DNA from: Rhodopseudomonas rhenobacensis
Lineage (GTDB): Bacteria > Pseudomonadota > Alphaproteobacteria > Rhizobiales > Xanthobacteraceae
Direction: 5' to 3'
Length of the DNA stretch: 64,000 nucleotides
Assembly (NCBI RefSeq): GCF_014203125.1
Contig: NZ_JACHIH010000001.1
Location: 331,541-395,540, forward strand
In this document: positions 8,798 through 16,408 of the stretch, one piece after another
Numbering within the stretch: the stretch's first letter is position 1
Layout: every line of letters begins with the position of its first letter
Program-made: the position numbers and the translations under genes
Notes under the pieces: generated by a model
What the model saw: only the letters and a program-made list of their open reading frames with translations
Database searches by the model: none
What the model was told of the DNA's origin: nothing

Positions 8798-9376
8798 TTA
8801 TTGCGCCGGCGCCGGCTGCTGCATCCGCGGCATCGGCTCGGCCTCCAACAGCGGCAGGTGAGCGGCCTGCCAGCCGTCGGTGCCCTCGGGATACCAGGCG
8901 ACGTTGCTGTAGCCGTAGCCGAGCGCGCGCTTTGCCGCGTTCCACGACATCCAGCAATTCGCCTGACAATAGAACACCACCAGCCGCGCGCGATTGCCGC
9001 CGGTGGCGCGTTGCAGGCCCTCGCGCAGATAGTCCTCCATCGTTGATGCGAGCGCGCCGTAGCCGGTGTCGGGCAGCCACAGGCTGCCGGGAATGTCGAG
9101 CCGCGGCCGGTCGCGCCACACCGTGCCCTCCGGCAGGTTGGCGGGCTTCGGCGGCCGCGGCATGGCGTCGATGAACGCGGCTTCGCCTGCGCGCCACAGC
9201 GCCTGTGCCTCCGCGGTCGACAGCACGCGGGCGCCTTGCAGCGTTGCCGGCACCGGCGCGCGATATTCCTCCATGCGATAGCCGGAGGGCTCCGGCGGCG
9301 CGGCGGCGCCGTCTTCCGCCGCAGCCGGCGCCGTCAGCGCCAGCAGCAGCCACAGGCCGGAGAGCAGCCGCTTCAT
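8798..9376 (-). CDS. Rhodanese-like exported protein, PQQ-associated CXXCW type
   Basis: 192-residue protein with signal peptide (MKRLLSGLWLLLALTAPAAA) and a rhodanese-like fold. The conserved feature is YCQANCWMSWNAAKRA near residue 137: a cysteine pair followed by Trp (here C-x3-C-W). It matches the family named PQQ-dependent catabolism-associated CXXCW motif protein (TIGR03865 by recall). Role unknown; a periplasmic redox or sulfur-handling step in quinoprotein maturation is plausible. Its ATG overlaps the stop of the upstream XoxJ-like gene by one base (TGATG), so it is coupled to the xox genes. A GTG one codon earlier is an alternative start. Confidence 0.82.
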   Translation of the reverse strand: MKRLLSGLWLLLALTAPAAAEDGAAAPPEPSGYRMEEYRAPVPATLQGARVLSTAEAQALWRAGEAAFIDAMPRPPKPANLPEGTVWRDRPRLDIPGSLWLPDTGYGALASTMEDYLREGLQRATGGNRARLVVFYCQANCWMSWNAAKRALGYGYSNVAWYPEGTDGWQAAHLPLLEAEPMPRMQQPAPAQ

Positions 9377-10320
9377 CACGGCTGCTTCGCGGCGGTTGCG
9401 GCGCCGAGCGGCCGGTTGTTCTCATCCAACAGCGGCACGCCGAATTCCAGCAGGATGTTGTTGATCTCCGGCTGGCTGTCCTGGATCAAGCGGTTGAGCT
9501 GCCGTTTCCAGTTCTGGTCGGCGGCGCGCACCCCCATGCCGATCCGGTAGGCGAGCTGCGGACCCCGGGTTTCCTTGACCAGCGGCGTGACGTGCAGCGG
9601 CGGGTTGGCCTCCTTGGCGTAGTAGCCGGCCATCGGTCCCCACAGGATGCCGGCGTCGATCTCGCCGGATTTGATGTCGCCGATCATCGCCGCGGCGGAG
9701 GAATCCACCCTGGTGTCGATCATCAAGGGATACGGCTTGGCGGTCGCCATCATGCCGTTGACCGCCATGTTGGTCGCGGGCGGGGTGCCGGCGACGATGC
9801 CGATGTGCTTGCCCTTGAGCCGCGGGTCGTCGAGCGTGGTGACCTGGTCGAGCTCGGTCCCGGGCTTCGCCACCAGCGCATAGGCCGTGCGGTAATACGG
9901 ATTGGTGCCTTGCGCCAAGTCGTCGCCCTGCGGGAAGCCCATGATCACGTCGCAGCGATGCGCGGCGAGCGTCATCCGCACGAAGCCGGTGGCCTGCGGA
10001 AAGAACACATAGTCGAGCGATTTATGCAGCTTGGCGGCGAACAACTCAGCGATTCTGTTCTCGAAGCCCTCGCCCTTGTCGTTGGAGAACGGCAGATTGC
10101 GGGGGTCGGCGCAGACCCGCAGCACCTTGGGATCGATCAGCTCGATCGACAGATCCGCAGAGTCCGGCGGCGGCGCCGGGGCTTGAGCCTGGACTTGAGC
10201 CGGGGCTTGCACTTGGACTTGCGCTTGGACTTGCGCCTGGGCGCTGCTGCCGATCAGCAGCGTGGCGCAGGCCAGGGCGGCGGCGCGGGCGCGCCAGCCG
10301 TCGGGCTTCAATCTCATCAT
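9376..10320 (-). CDS. xoxJ: XoxJ/MoxJ-like periplasmic binding protein
   Basis: 314-residue periplasmic binding protein (family 3 type) with signal peptide. Key stretches: LRVCADPRNLPFSNDKGEGFENRIAEL cut here to LRVCADPRNLPFSN, then CDVIMGFPQGDD and GIVAGTPPAT. These match quinoprotein-dehydrogenase-associated proteins (TIGR03871, MoxJ-like). Known MxaJ/XoxJ proteins bind the dehydrogenase and appear to help its activation rather than serve a transporter. Third gene of the order xoxF-cytochrome-xoxJ. Between signal peptide and domain is a low-complexity VQAQ/PAPP run (about residues 29-54) coded by imperfect hexamer repeats. I start at the first of two ATGs after GAGG; the frame is open 30 codons further upstream. 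Confidence 0.85.
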   Translation of the reverse strand: MMRLKPDGWRARAAALACATLLIGSSAQAQVQAQVQVQAPAQVQAQAPAPPPDSADLSIELIDPKVLRVCADPRNLPFSNDKGEGFENRIAELFAAKLHKSLDYVFFPQATGFVRMTLAAHRCDVIMGFPQGDDLAQGTNPYYRTAYALVAKPGTELDQVTTLDDPRLKGKHIGIVAGTPPATNMAVNGMMATAKPYPLMIDTRVDSSAAAMIGDIKSGEIDAGILWGPMAGYYAKEANPPLHVTPLVKETRGPQLAYRIGMGVRAADQNWKRQLNRLIQDSQPEINNILLEFGVPLLDENNRPLGAATAAKQP

Positions 10321-10391
10321 CGCCGTTGCCTCGTTGATCGAACCCCCGCGCCCGCCATGACCGCAGCGCCGGGCCGGCCCGCCGCGCCCGC

Positions 10392-10955
10392 TCAACGCTG
10401 ATCCATGCATGAGTTTTCCTGTAGCGCCGCGGCGACCGGCTTGCCCTCATGATTCGCCGGCCGCACCCGGCCGAGCGCGCCGGTGGAGCGCGCGCGCAGA
10501 TAGATGTAGAGATCGTCGATGTGGCAGGCGACGTTCAGGTTGTGGCCGAACGCCGGCATCACGTTCTCGGTGGAGGAAGTGACGTTCTTGCGGCCGTTGG
10601 CGACGGTGGTGAGGAAATCGCCGTAGCTCATGTCCTTGACCGAGTCCTTCAGCGCCGGCGCGTAGCTCGAGCCCTCGCCATAGGGGCCGTGGCAGACGTG
10701 ACACTCCGAATGATAGTGCCGGAATCCCGAATAGGTGAACCAGTCGACGGTGCCGTCCGCGGTGATGTTGAACGTCGGATTGCCTTCCTTGTCGAGATAT
10801 TTGCCGTCCGTCGACTTGATCGGGGTGGGCTCGGGCGGCGGCGTCGACACCTTGCCGACCGTGGTCGCTTCGTTGCTGGGGGAAGCGGCGTCCTCCGCGA
10901 AAGCGAGACCCGCACACGCCACGATCCCGATCGCAGCCAAACCGAAATGCATCAT
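10392..10955 (-). CDS. xoxG: Periplasmic cytochrome c next to xoxF (four-cysteine type)
   Basis: 187-residue exported c-type cytochrome. One haem site C-H-V-C-H lies near residue 85; the axial Met is probably in NVMPAFGHN. Two further cysteines (NVAC and NSC near the C-terminus) make four in total, as in the methanol-metabolism cytochrome family TIGR03874 by recall. It sits between xoxF and the XoxJ-like gene, the place of xoxG, so it is the likely electron acceptor of the dehydrogenase. Symbol assigned by position. Start: double ATG at 10955; a TTG two codons before has better spacing to GGAGAG. The leader MMHFGLAAIGIVACAGLAFA is a signal peptide. Confidence 0.82.
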   Translation of the reverse strand: MMHFGLAAIGIVACAGLAFAEDAASPSNEATTVGKVSTPPPEPTPIKSTDGKYLDKEGNPTFNITADGTVDWFTYSGFRHYHSECHVCHGPYGEGSSYAPALKDSVKDMSYGDFLTTVANGRKNVTSSTENVMPAFGHNLNVACHIDDLYIYLRARSTGALGRVRPANHEGKPVAAALQENSCMDQR

Positions 10956-11088
10956 ACGCAAGGGGTTCTCTCCGACGTTTCCGAATGTTGACGTTTCTTG
11001 TGGAGCTTTTTTGGTCGTAGCCGAGTGGCCGCCGCATCGCCGCTCGCGGCGGCGCTCGGCCGGCGGGCCCGCTGGGCCCGCAACGATC

Positions 11089-11123
11089 ATCCCGGCGCGA
11101 GGAGCAAGTCCCCACGCCGGGAT
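11089..11123 (-). other. Hairpin between xoxF and the cytochrome gene
   Basis: A 9-bp perfect stem (ATCCCGGCG / CGCCGGGAT) with a 17-base loop begins 14 bases after the xoxF stop codon on the minus strand. There is no T-run after it. It may protect the xoxF transcript end or reduce read-through into xoxG. Confidence 0.5.
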
Positions 11124-11137
11124 GCGGTTTTGGAGCG

Positions 11138-12943
11138 CTACTGCGGCAACGCGAACACCGTCAGGGCGCCGCCGAGCGCGGTGTAGTTGTTCAGCGAGGC
11201 ATAGCCGCCGACCGCGCCGAGACCCGCGGTCGGATCGGTCAGACCCGCCGCCAGACCGATCCCGGCCCAACCGCCGACGCCGGACAGGATCGCGATATAT
11301 TGCCGGCCGCCGTGCTCATAGGTGGTGACATTGCCGATGATGCCGGAGGGAGTCTTGAACTTGTAGAGCTCCTTGCCGGTCTTGGCGTCGACCGCCTTGA
11401 GGTAGCCTTCCAGCGTGCCGTAGAACACCACGCCGCCGGCGGTCGCGAGCGCACCCGACCACACCGAGAACTGCTCCTTGTTCGACCACACGATCTTGCC
11501 GGTCTTGTTGTCCCAGGCGATGAAATTGCCCATATGGGTGTCGCCGGGAGGCGGATACATCGACAGCGTCGCCCCGACATAGGGCTGGCCGGCGGTGTAG
11601 CTCACCTTGAACGGCTCGTAGTCCATGCAGACGTGGTTGGTCGGCACGTAGAACAGCTGGGTGTCCGGCGAATAGGCCGCCGGCTGCTGATCCTTGGTGC
11701 CGAGCGCGGCCGGGCAGATCCCCTTGTTGTTGAAGTCTTCGCCCTGCTTGTCGGTCGAGTACTGATCGACCACCTTGGGCCGGCCATAGGTCGGCGAGGC
11801 CTTGTCCATGTCGACGCCGGAGGTCCAGTTCACCTTCGGGTCGTACTTTTCGGCCACCAGCAGTTCGCCGTTGGTGCGGTCCATGGTGTAGGCGAGACCG
11901 TTGCGGTCGAAATGCGTCAACAGCTTGCGGTTCTGGCCGTTGACCTGTTGATCGCTGAGGATCATCTCGTTGACGCCGTCATAGTCCCACTCGTCGTGCG
12001 GCGTCATCTGGTAGGCCCACTTCGCCATCCCGGTATCGGGATCGCGGGCGAAAATGGTCATCGACCATTTGTTGTCGCCGGGCCGCTGCTTCGGGTTCCA
12101 GGTCGAGGGATTGCCGGAGCCGTAATACACCAGGTTCAGCTCGGGATCGTAGGAGGTCCAGCCCCAGGTGCAGCCGCCGCCGACCTTCCACTGATCGCCC
12201 TGCCAGGTCTTCAGGCTGGAGTCCTTGCCGACCGGCTTGCCGAGCACGGTGGTCTTTTCCGGATCGAACATGATCTGATCGTCCGGGCCTTCGGAGAACG
12301 CCCGCCAGACCTGCTTGCCGGTCTTGGTGTCGTAGGCGGTCATGTGGCACTGCACGCCGAATTCGCCCCCCGAGATGCCGATCAGCACCTTGTCCTTGAT
12401 CACCAGCGGCGCCGAAGTGCCGGTGCCGCCCTTGGTCGGATCGCCGTTTTGGACCGACCACGCCACCTTGCCGGTCTTGGCATCGAGCGCCACCAGCGTG
12501 GTGTCGGCCTGATGCAGGAAGATCTTGCCGTCGCCATAGGCGACGCCGCGATTCACGGTGTCGCAGCACATCACCGGAATGACGTTGGGATCCTGCTTCG
12601 GCTCGTACTTCCAGACGATCTTGTTCTCGTCGTTGAGGTCGAGCGCGTAGACCTTGTTGGGGAACGGGGTGTGGACGTACATCATGTTGCCGATGATCAG
12701 CGGGCCGCCCTCGTGGCCGCGCAGCACGCCGGTCGAGAACGTCCAGGCCACCTGCAACTTGGCGACGTTGTCGGCGGTGATCTGCTTCAGCGTCGAATAG
12801 CGCGTACTGGCGTAGTTCCCGGCCGGGATCACCCAGTCCTTCGGGTTCTGCTGCATCTTGATGAGTTCGTCATTGGCCTGGGCACCGCCCGAGGCCATAA
12901 CCGCCGCAGCACTAAAACAGGCGGCGAATAGCACCTTGTGCAT
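11138..12943 (-). CDS. xoxF: XoxF-type PQQ-dependent methanol/alcohol dehydrogenase
   Basis: 601-residue periplasmic quinoprotein with signal peptide (cut near AQA-ND). It oxidises methanol or other primary alcohols with PQQ and passes electrons to a cytochrome c. Eight-bladed propeller features: vicinal Cys126-Cys127 (VMCCD), metal ligand Glu in GGEFG, Asn in GSGNPS, and the catalytic Asp320 in PHDEWDYDG. Asp322, two residues after the catalytic Asp, is the hallmark of lanthanide-dependent XoxF enzymes (Ca-type MxaF has Ala there). The start is the ATG after GGAGG; an ATG 5 codons earlier lies inside that ribosome site. No mxaF or small mxaI subunit is in the window. Transcribed away from the metallohydrolase gene. 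Confidence 0.94.
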   Translation of the reverse strand: MHKVLFAACFSAAAVMASGGAQANDELIKMQQNPKDWVIPAGNYASTRYSTLKQITADNVAKLQVAWTFSTGVLRGHEGGPLIIGNMMYVHTPFPNKVYALDLNDENKIVWKYEPKQDPNVIPVMCCDTVNRGVAYGDGKIFLHQADTTLVALDAKTGKVAWSVQNGDPTKGGTGTSAPLVIKDKVLIGISGGEFGVQCHMTAYDTKTGKQVWRAFSEGPDDQIMFDPEKTTVLGKPVGKDSSLKTWQGDQWKVGGGCTWGWTSYDPELNLVYYGSGNPSTWNPKQRPGDNKWSMTIFARDPDTGMAKWAYQMTPHDEWDYDGVNEMILSDQQVNGQNRKLLTHFDRNGLAYTMDRTNGELLVAEKYDPKVNWTSGVDMDKASPTYGRPKVVDQYSTDKQGEDFNNKGICPAALGTKDQQPAAYSPDTQLFYVPTNHVCMDYEPFKVSYTAGQPYVGATLSMYPPPGDTHMGNFIAWDNKTGKIVWSNKEQFSVWSGALATAGGVVFYGTLEGYLKAVDAKTGKELYKFKTPSGIIGNVTTYEHGGRQYIAILSGVGGWAGIGLAAGLTDPTAGLGAVGGYASLNNYTALGGALTVFALPQ

Positions 12944-13060
12944 CTCGAATCCTCCCATGTGAAGTTTTTAGGTCGTCTTGGTCTTTTTTGGTCTTTTTGG
13001 TTTCTTGGTCTTGGTGTCTTTGCAGCGAAGCCTGTTATCGGCCCCTTGTCGCAGCGTTTG

Positions 13061-13092
13061 TATTTTATGACGTCTTTATTTTATGACGTCTT
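13061..13092. repeat. Perfect 16-bp tandem duplication
   Basis: TATTTTATGACGTCTT occurs twice, back to back (13061-13076 and 13077-13092), each with the palindrome GACGTC. It lies 118 bases upstream of the xoxF start and could hold paired regulator sites. Confidence 0.85.
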
Positions 13093-13204
13093 GGAGATCC
13101 TGCGGCTCGATCCGCGGCCCGGATCGAAGCGCTTATGTCGTCTTGCGAAATGTACGATCGAACCCGTCAGCTCGGGCTGTCGCAGTCGGCTGCTCTTGGC
13201 GGCG

Positions 13205-13262
13205 GTCGATTTTGACAGTCGATTTAGGCGGTCGATCCAGGCAGTCGATCCAGGCAGTCGAT
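13205..13262. repeat. Five GTCGAT units at an exact 13-bp period
   Basis: GTCGAT starts at 13205, 13218, 13231, 13244 and 13257, so the spacing is 13 bases each time; units 3-5 share a longer consensus (C-R-GTCGATCCAGG). The array lies 262-319 bases upstream of xoxF and about 480 before the divergent gene. Iteron-like operator arrays look like this; the binding factor is unknown. Confidence 0.8.
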
Positions 13263-13740
13263 TGAAGGCTTGGCGTCGATTGGCTAAGTCCGGTTGCAGC
13301 AAGCACCACTCGAGGTGACGCGCCCAGCATCACCCCGTCATAAGCGGACGTCGGTCGCGAACTACGCGATCCTGCAGCAACCTCATTCGCAGCACTTGAT
13401 TCGGCGTCTTATCCGTTGCGGCTCAAGACGGCTGCCAATCCAGCTTCGCCTGCAGAAGTCGAAGATCCCTCACGTCGTCGGTCGAAACGCGTTCGTCGAA
13501 ACGATCAGTCGCACTCTCAGATCGAGGCGATCAGGGATGGCGCGCTCTTGTCGAAAGACCGCTCCTCGCCGCCTCAGCTTCCGCCCGTCCCGGCTTTCGC
13601 GTGTCCCGAGGCCATGGTTGGTGTCGGATGCAGGTAAATGCTATTCTGGCCTCTCGCAGCGTGCAACAAAAATAATAATCATTCCCTGATAGGCAGATGC
13701 ACTGCAGCATTCTCCGGAACTACTAACAGGTCGATCGCCC

Positions 13741-14676
13741 ATGCGTGTTCGCCGCCTGCTGACCACTCTATTAGTATGGGCAGGTCTCGCTGCGCTGCAA
13801 TGTCAGGCAGAGCCGCTGTCCGCGCCGCTGCCGGTCGACGAAGTGGCGCCGGGCGTGTTCGTTCATATCGGCGCCATCGCGTTGATGCGGAAGGACAATG
13901 ACGGCGGCATCGGCAATCTCGGTTTCGTCGTCGGCAACGACGCCGTCGCGGTGATCGATAGCGGCGGCAGCGTCCGCGAAGGCCGAAGGCTGCGCGCCGC
14001 GATCCGGGCGCGGACCGACACGCCGATCCGCTACGTGATCAACACCCACGGCCATCCCGATCACGTCTTCGGCAACGCAGCATTCGTCGCCGACGGCGCC
14101 ACGTTCGTCGGTCACCATCGATTGCCGGCGGCGCTGAAGCTGCGCGGCCCCTATTATCTCGAGGCGTTTCGCCGGCTGTTGGGCGATGAACTGATCGACG
14201 AAGTCAGGATCATTCCGCCGACCCTGCTGGTCGATCAGACCATGACGCTCGACCTCGGCGGCCGCAAACTAACACTGGCGGCCTGGCCGGTCGCGCATAG
14301 CGACTGCGACCTGACGGTGTTCGACGAAACCACCGCCACGCTGTTCGCCGGCGACCTTTCGTTCGTGACGCACATTCCCGTGATCGACGGCAGCCTGAAG
14401 GGATTGCTCGCGGTGCTCGAGCAGCTCGACAAGATCCCCGCGCAACGTCTGGTTCCCGGCCACGGCCCGGTCGCCGAACCGCATCAGGCCTTCGCCGCGC
14501 AGCGGCGCTACTTGCAAACACTCAGCAATGATACACGCGCGATGATCGCCCGCGGCGCGAAATTGTCGGAGGCGGCCGACACCGCGGCGGCGTCGGAGCG
14601 CCCGCGCTGGCAGATGTTCGACGACTACAACGCCCGCAACGCAACTGCAGCATACTCTGAAATTGAATGGGAATAG
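13741..14676 (+). CDS. Quinoprotein-relay zinc metallohydrolase (MBL fold)
   Basis: 311-residue exported metallo-beta-lactamase-fold protein. The signal peptide (MRVRRLLTTLLVWAGLAALQCQA) is followed by the zinc motif THGHPDH at residues 102-108, the next ligands in AHSDCD and FAGDLSF, and the final His in PGHGP. It fits the SoxH-related families found only beside PQQ dehydrogenases (quinoprotein relay system zinc metallohydrolase, TIGR04558/04559 by recall). The substrate is unknown. It is followed 54 bases later by a SoxYZ-like carrier, its usual partner, which suggests that it acts on the carrier-bound group. Divergent from xoxF. Confidence 0.85.
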   Translation: MRVRRLLTTLLVWAGLAALQCQAEPLSAPLPVDEVAPGVFVHIGAIALMRKDNDGGIGNLGFVVGNDAVAVIDSGGSVREGRRLRAAIRARTDTPIRYVINTHGHPDHVFGNAAFVADGATFVGHHRLPAALKLRGPYYLEAFRRLLGDELIDEVRIIPPTLLVDQTMTLDLGGRKLTLAAWPVAHSDCDLTVFDETTATLFAGDLSFVTHIPVIDGSLKGLLAVLEQLDKIPAQRLVPGHGPVAEPHQAFAAQRRYLQTLSNDTRAMIARGAKLSEAADTAAASERPRWQMFDDYNARNATAAYSEIEWE

Positions 14677-14730
14677 CACCGCGCATCGCGTAGCTTGAGC
14701 GCGCGGATGGCAGATCGAGAGGAGGAGCGC

Positions 14731-15558
14731 ATGCTGGCGAACCGCTTGCTGAGCCTGATCGCGGGGGTCGCGATGCTGCAAGGAGCCGCCTCGGCGGCGC
14801 GCGCCGATGCGCCGGCGCCCTACGATCCGTGGCCGAGCCTGCAGCAGGAAATCTTCAAAGGCCGGGCGATGCAGGACGGCAATGGCGTGCTGGCGATCGA
14901 GATGCCCGGCCGCGCCGAGGATGCGGCGATCGTGCCGGTGACGCTGCGGCTTAAGCTGCCGCCCGGCGACGCGCGAAAAGTCAGCGCCATCACTTTGGTG
15001 ATCGACCAGAATCCGTCGCCGCTGGCGGCGCGGTTCGAACTCGGCCGCGACGCCGGGGTGTCGGAAATTTCCACCCGGGTGCGGGTCAATTCCTACACCG
15101 ACGTCCATGCCATCGCCGAGCTCAGCGACGGCCAGCTCTACATGGTGAAGACCTTCGTCAAGGCCTCGGGCGGCTGCTCGGTGCCGGCCGCCAAGGACGC
15201 GGTCGAAGCCCGCAACAATCTCGGGCAGATCCGGTTCCGGCAATTCGCCAAGGCCGGCGACGGCCACAGCAGCGGCGCCCGCGAGGCGCAGATCATGATC
15301 GGCCATCCCAACAATTCCGGGCTGCAGATGGATCAGCTGACCCGGGCCTACACCCCGGCGTTCTTCGTCAACGAGATGCAGGTCTGGCTCGACGACGCCC
15401 CGGTGCTCTCCATGGAAGGCGGCATCTCGATTTCGGAAAACCCGAATTTCCAGTTCAGCTACGTGCCGACCGGCGGCAAGCAATTCCGGATCGAGGCCAA
15501 GGACACCGAAGGCCACGTCTTCCAGGGCGAGTGGAAGGCGGAGACGTCGGGGATGTGA
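14731..15558 (+). CDS. SoxYZ-like fused carrier protein, quinoprotein associated
   Basis: 275-residue exported protein with signal peptide and two beta-sandwich parts: a SoxY-like first half and a SoxZ-like second half (NEMQVWLDDAPVLSMEGGISISENPNFQFSY region). The carrier cysteine lies in ASGGCSVPAA at residue 149, internal because of the fusion; in SoxY it ends the protein in a GGCGG arm. It matches the quinoprotein-dehydrogenase-associated SoxYZ-like carrier (TIGR04557 by recall). Start at ATG after GAGGAG; an upstream in-frame ATG at 14695 lacks such a site. It probably forms a two-gene operon with the metallohydrolase. Confidence 0.85.
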   Translation: MLANRLLSLIAGVAMLQGAASAARADAPAPYDPWPSLQQEIFKGRAMQDGNGVLAIEMPGRAEDAAIVPVTLRLKLPPGDARKVSAITLVIDQNPSPLAARFELGRDAGVSEISTRVRVNSYTDVHAIAELSDGQLYMVKTFVKASGGCSVPAAKDAVEARNNLGQIRFRQFAKAGDGHSSGAREAQIMIGHPNNSGLQMDQLTRAYTPAFFVNEMQVWLDDAPVLSMEGGISISENPNFQFSYVPTGGKQFRIEAKDTEGHVFQGEWKAETSGM

Positions 15559-15650
15559 GCGCGGTTGCTTGCGATTTCCGGCGCATGACCGGCCTAACTG
15601 GCGCGTTGCGGCGCCCGACCCAATAACCCGGCGCCCGGCCCAATAAGATT

Positions 15651-15774
15651 GTCATTCCGGGGCGCGAGAGCGAAGCTCGAGCGAGCCCGGAATCTCGCTG
15701 CGGGCACGGCGCTATTCCCGTCGCAAGATTCCGGGTTCGCGCGCCGCTGACGCGGCTCGCGCCCCGGAATGACC
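15651..15774. repeat. Dispersed inverted repeat, GTCATTCCGGGGCGCGAG family
   Basis: Begins GTCATTCCGGGGCGCGAG and ends in its inverse CGCGCCCCGGAATGAC, with two inner GGAATCTCG/GATTCCGGG arms. Copies of this family lie at 21801-21925, 33385-33508, 52726-52837 and 63472-63588. Just before it, CCGGCGCCCGGCCCAATAA is a short tandem duplication (15612-15646). Confidence 0.9.
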
Positions 15775-15845
15775 GCCTTTTTATGCGCTGGAAATCACAA
15801 TTAGTGAGGCGTGTTTGGCAAGCCGCCCGCTTCCGGATCGCCTTC

Positions 15846-16205
15846 TCAAAAACACCGCACCTCGGCTTCGGCCTGGGCGCGGCGGAGTTCGTTGAGCGCG
15901 GCGGTGGCCTGTTCGGAGGAGCGGAACTGGCCGCCGAGCGTGCCGGGCACCTGCGCCATGCTGAGCACGGTCTCGGCGGTGACGTAGCGGTCATAAGGCA
16001 GCAGCGAGGCGACGACGTCGACCGAGCAGGAGCACTGGTCGAGCGCTTGCCGTGTTTCGCCATTGGCCTTCATGCAGCCGAACACATAGTCGGCGCGCGC
16101 CGCGGTCGGGAAATCATTGACATCGTCGGCATAGCTCGCCGCCGTCATGGCGCCGAGCACGATCACTGCGCCGACAACGCGTCGCATCGACTCTGCCGCC
16201 CTCAT
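15846..16205 (-). CDS. Small exported cysteine-containing protein
   Basis: 119-residue protein with a signal peptide (cut near ASYADD). The mature part has cysteines in FGCMKANG, DQCSCSVD and the last residues (VRCF), which would allow two disulfides. The start ATG follows AGGAGG at proper distance, so the gene is convincing. I do not recognise a characterised family. It lies between the SoxYZ-like carrier and an ABC importer, on the opposite strand to both. A periplasmic role near the quinoprotein system is possible but only by position. Confidence 0.75.
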   Translation of the reverse strand: MRAAESMRRVVGAVIVLGAMTAASYADDVNDFPTAARADYVFGCMKANGETRQALDQCSCSVDVVASLLPYDRYVTAETVLSMAQVPGTLGGQFRSSEQATAALNELRRAQAEAEVRCF

Positions 16206-16408
16206 AAGGTCCTCCTGCTTTCATTTCTCGTTGGCGCATGATCTTCTGCGGAAAACGCCAGCCGGCTTCGGGATCACGCGCGATCTTAAGACCGTGCTAC
16301 CATACGAACAACAAGCCGGCGGGCAAAGGTTTCGTTGCAGCGCGCGCTTTCGCACCGCAACACGGCTCGCCCAACAAGAAACTAACGTGACACCTTGGGA
16401 GGCACATC

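Larger units (their letters stand above)
12944..13740. other. Divergent control region between xoxF and the metallohydrolase gene
   Basis: A 797-base gap with unusual composition. Next to xoxF is a run of TTGGTCTTTTT-like repeats (12977-13020; on the xoxF strand an unstructured CCAAAAAGA leader). Then come a 16-bp tandem duplication and a five-unit 13-bp repeat array (listed separately). Open frames of up to 131 codons exist here, but they have no ribosome sites or recognisable domains. I judge the gap non-coding and regulatory. Confidence 0.6.

Noticed and set aside
12944..12958. XoxF start five codons upstream (ATG at 12958)
   Set aside because: That ATG lies within the ribosome-binding site (ATGGGAGG) of the ATG at 12943, and the extra residues sit before the signal peptide.
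13294..13689. 131-codon open frame in the xoxF control region
   Set aside because: No ribosome site, no recognisable motif and a composition unlike neighbouring genes; treated as non-coding.
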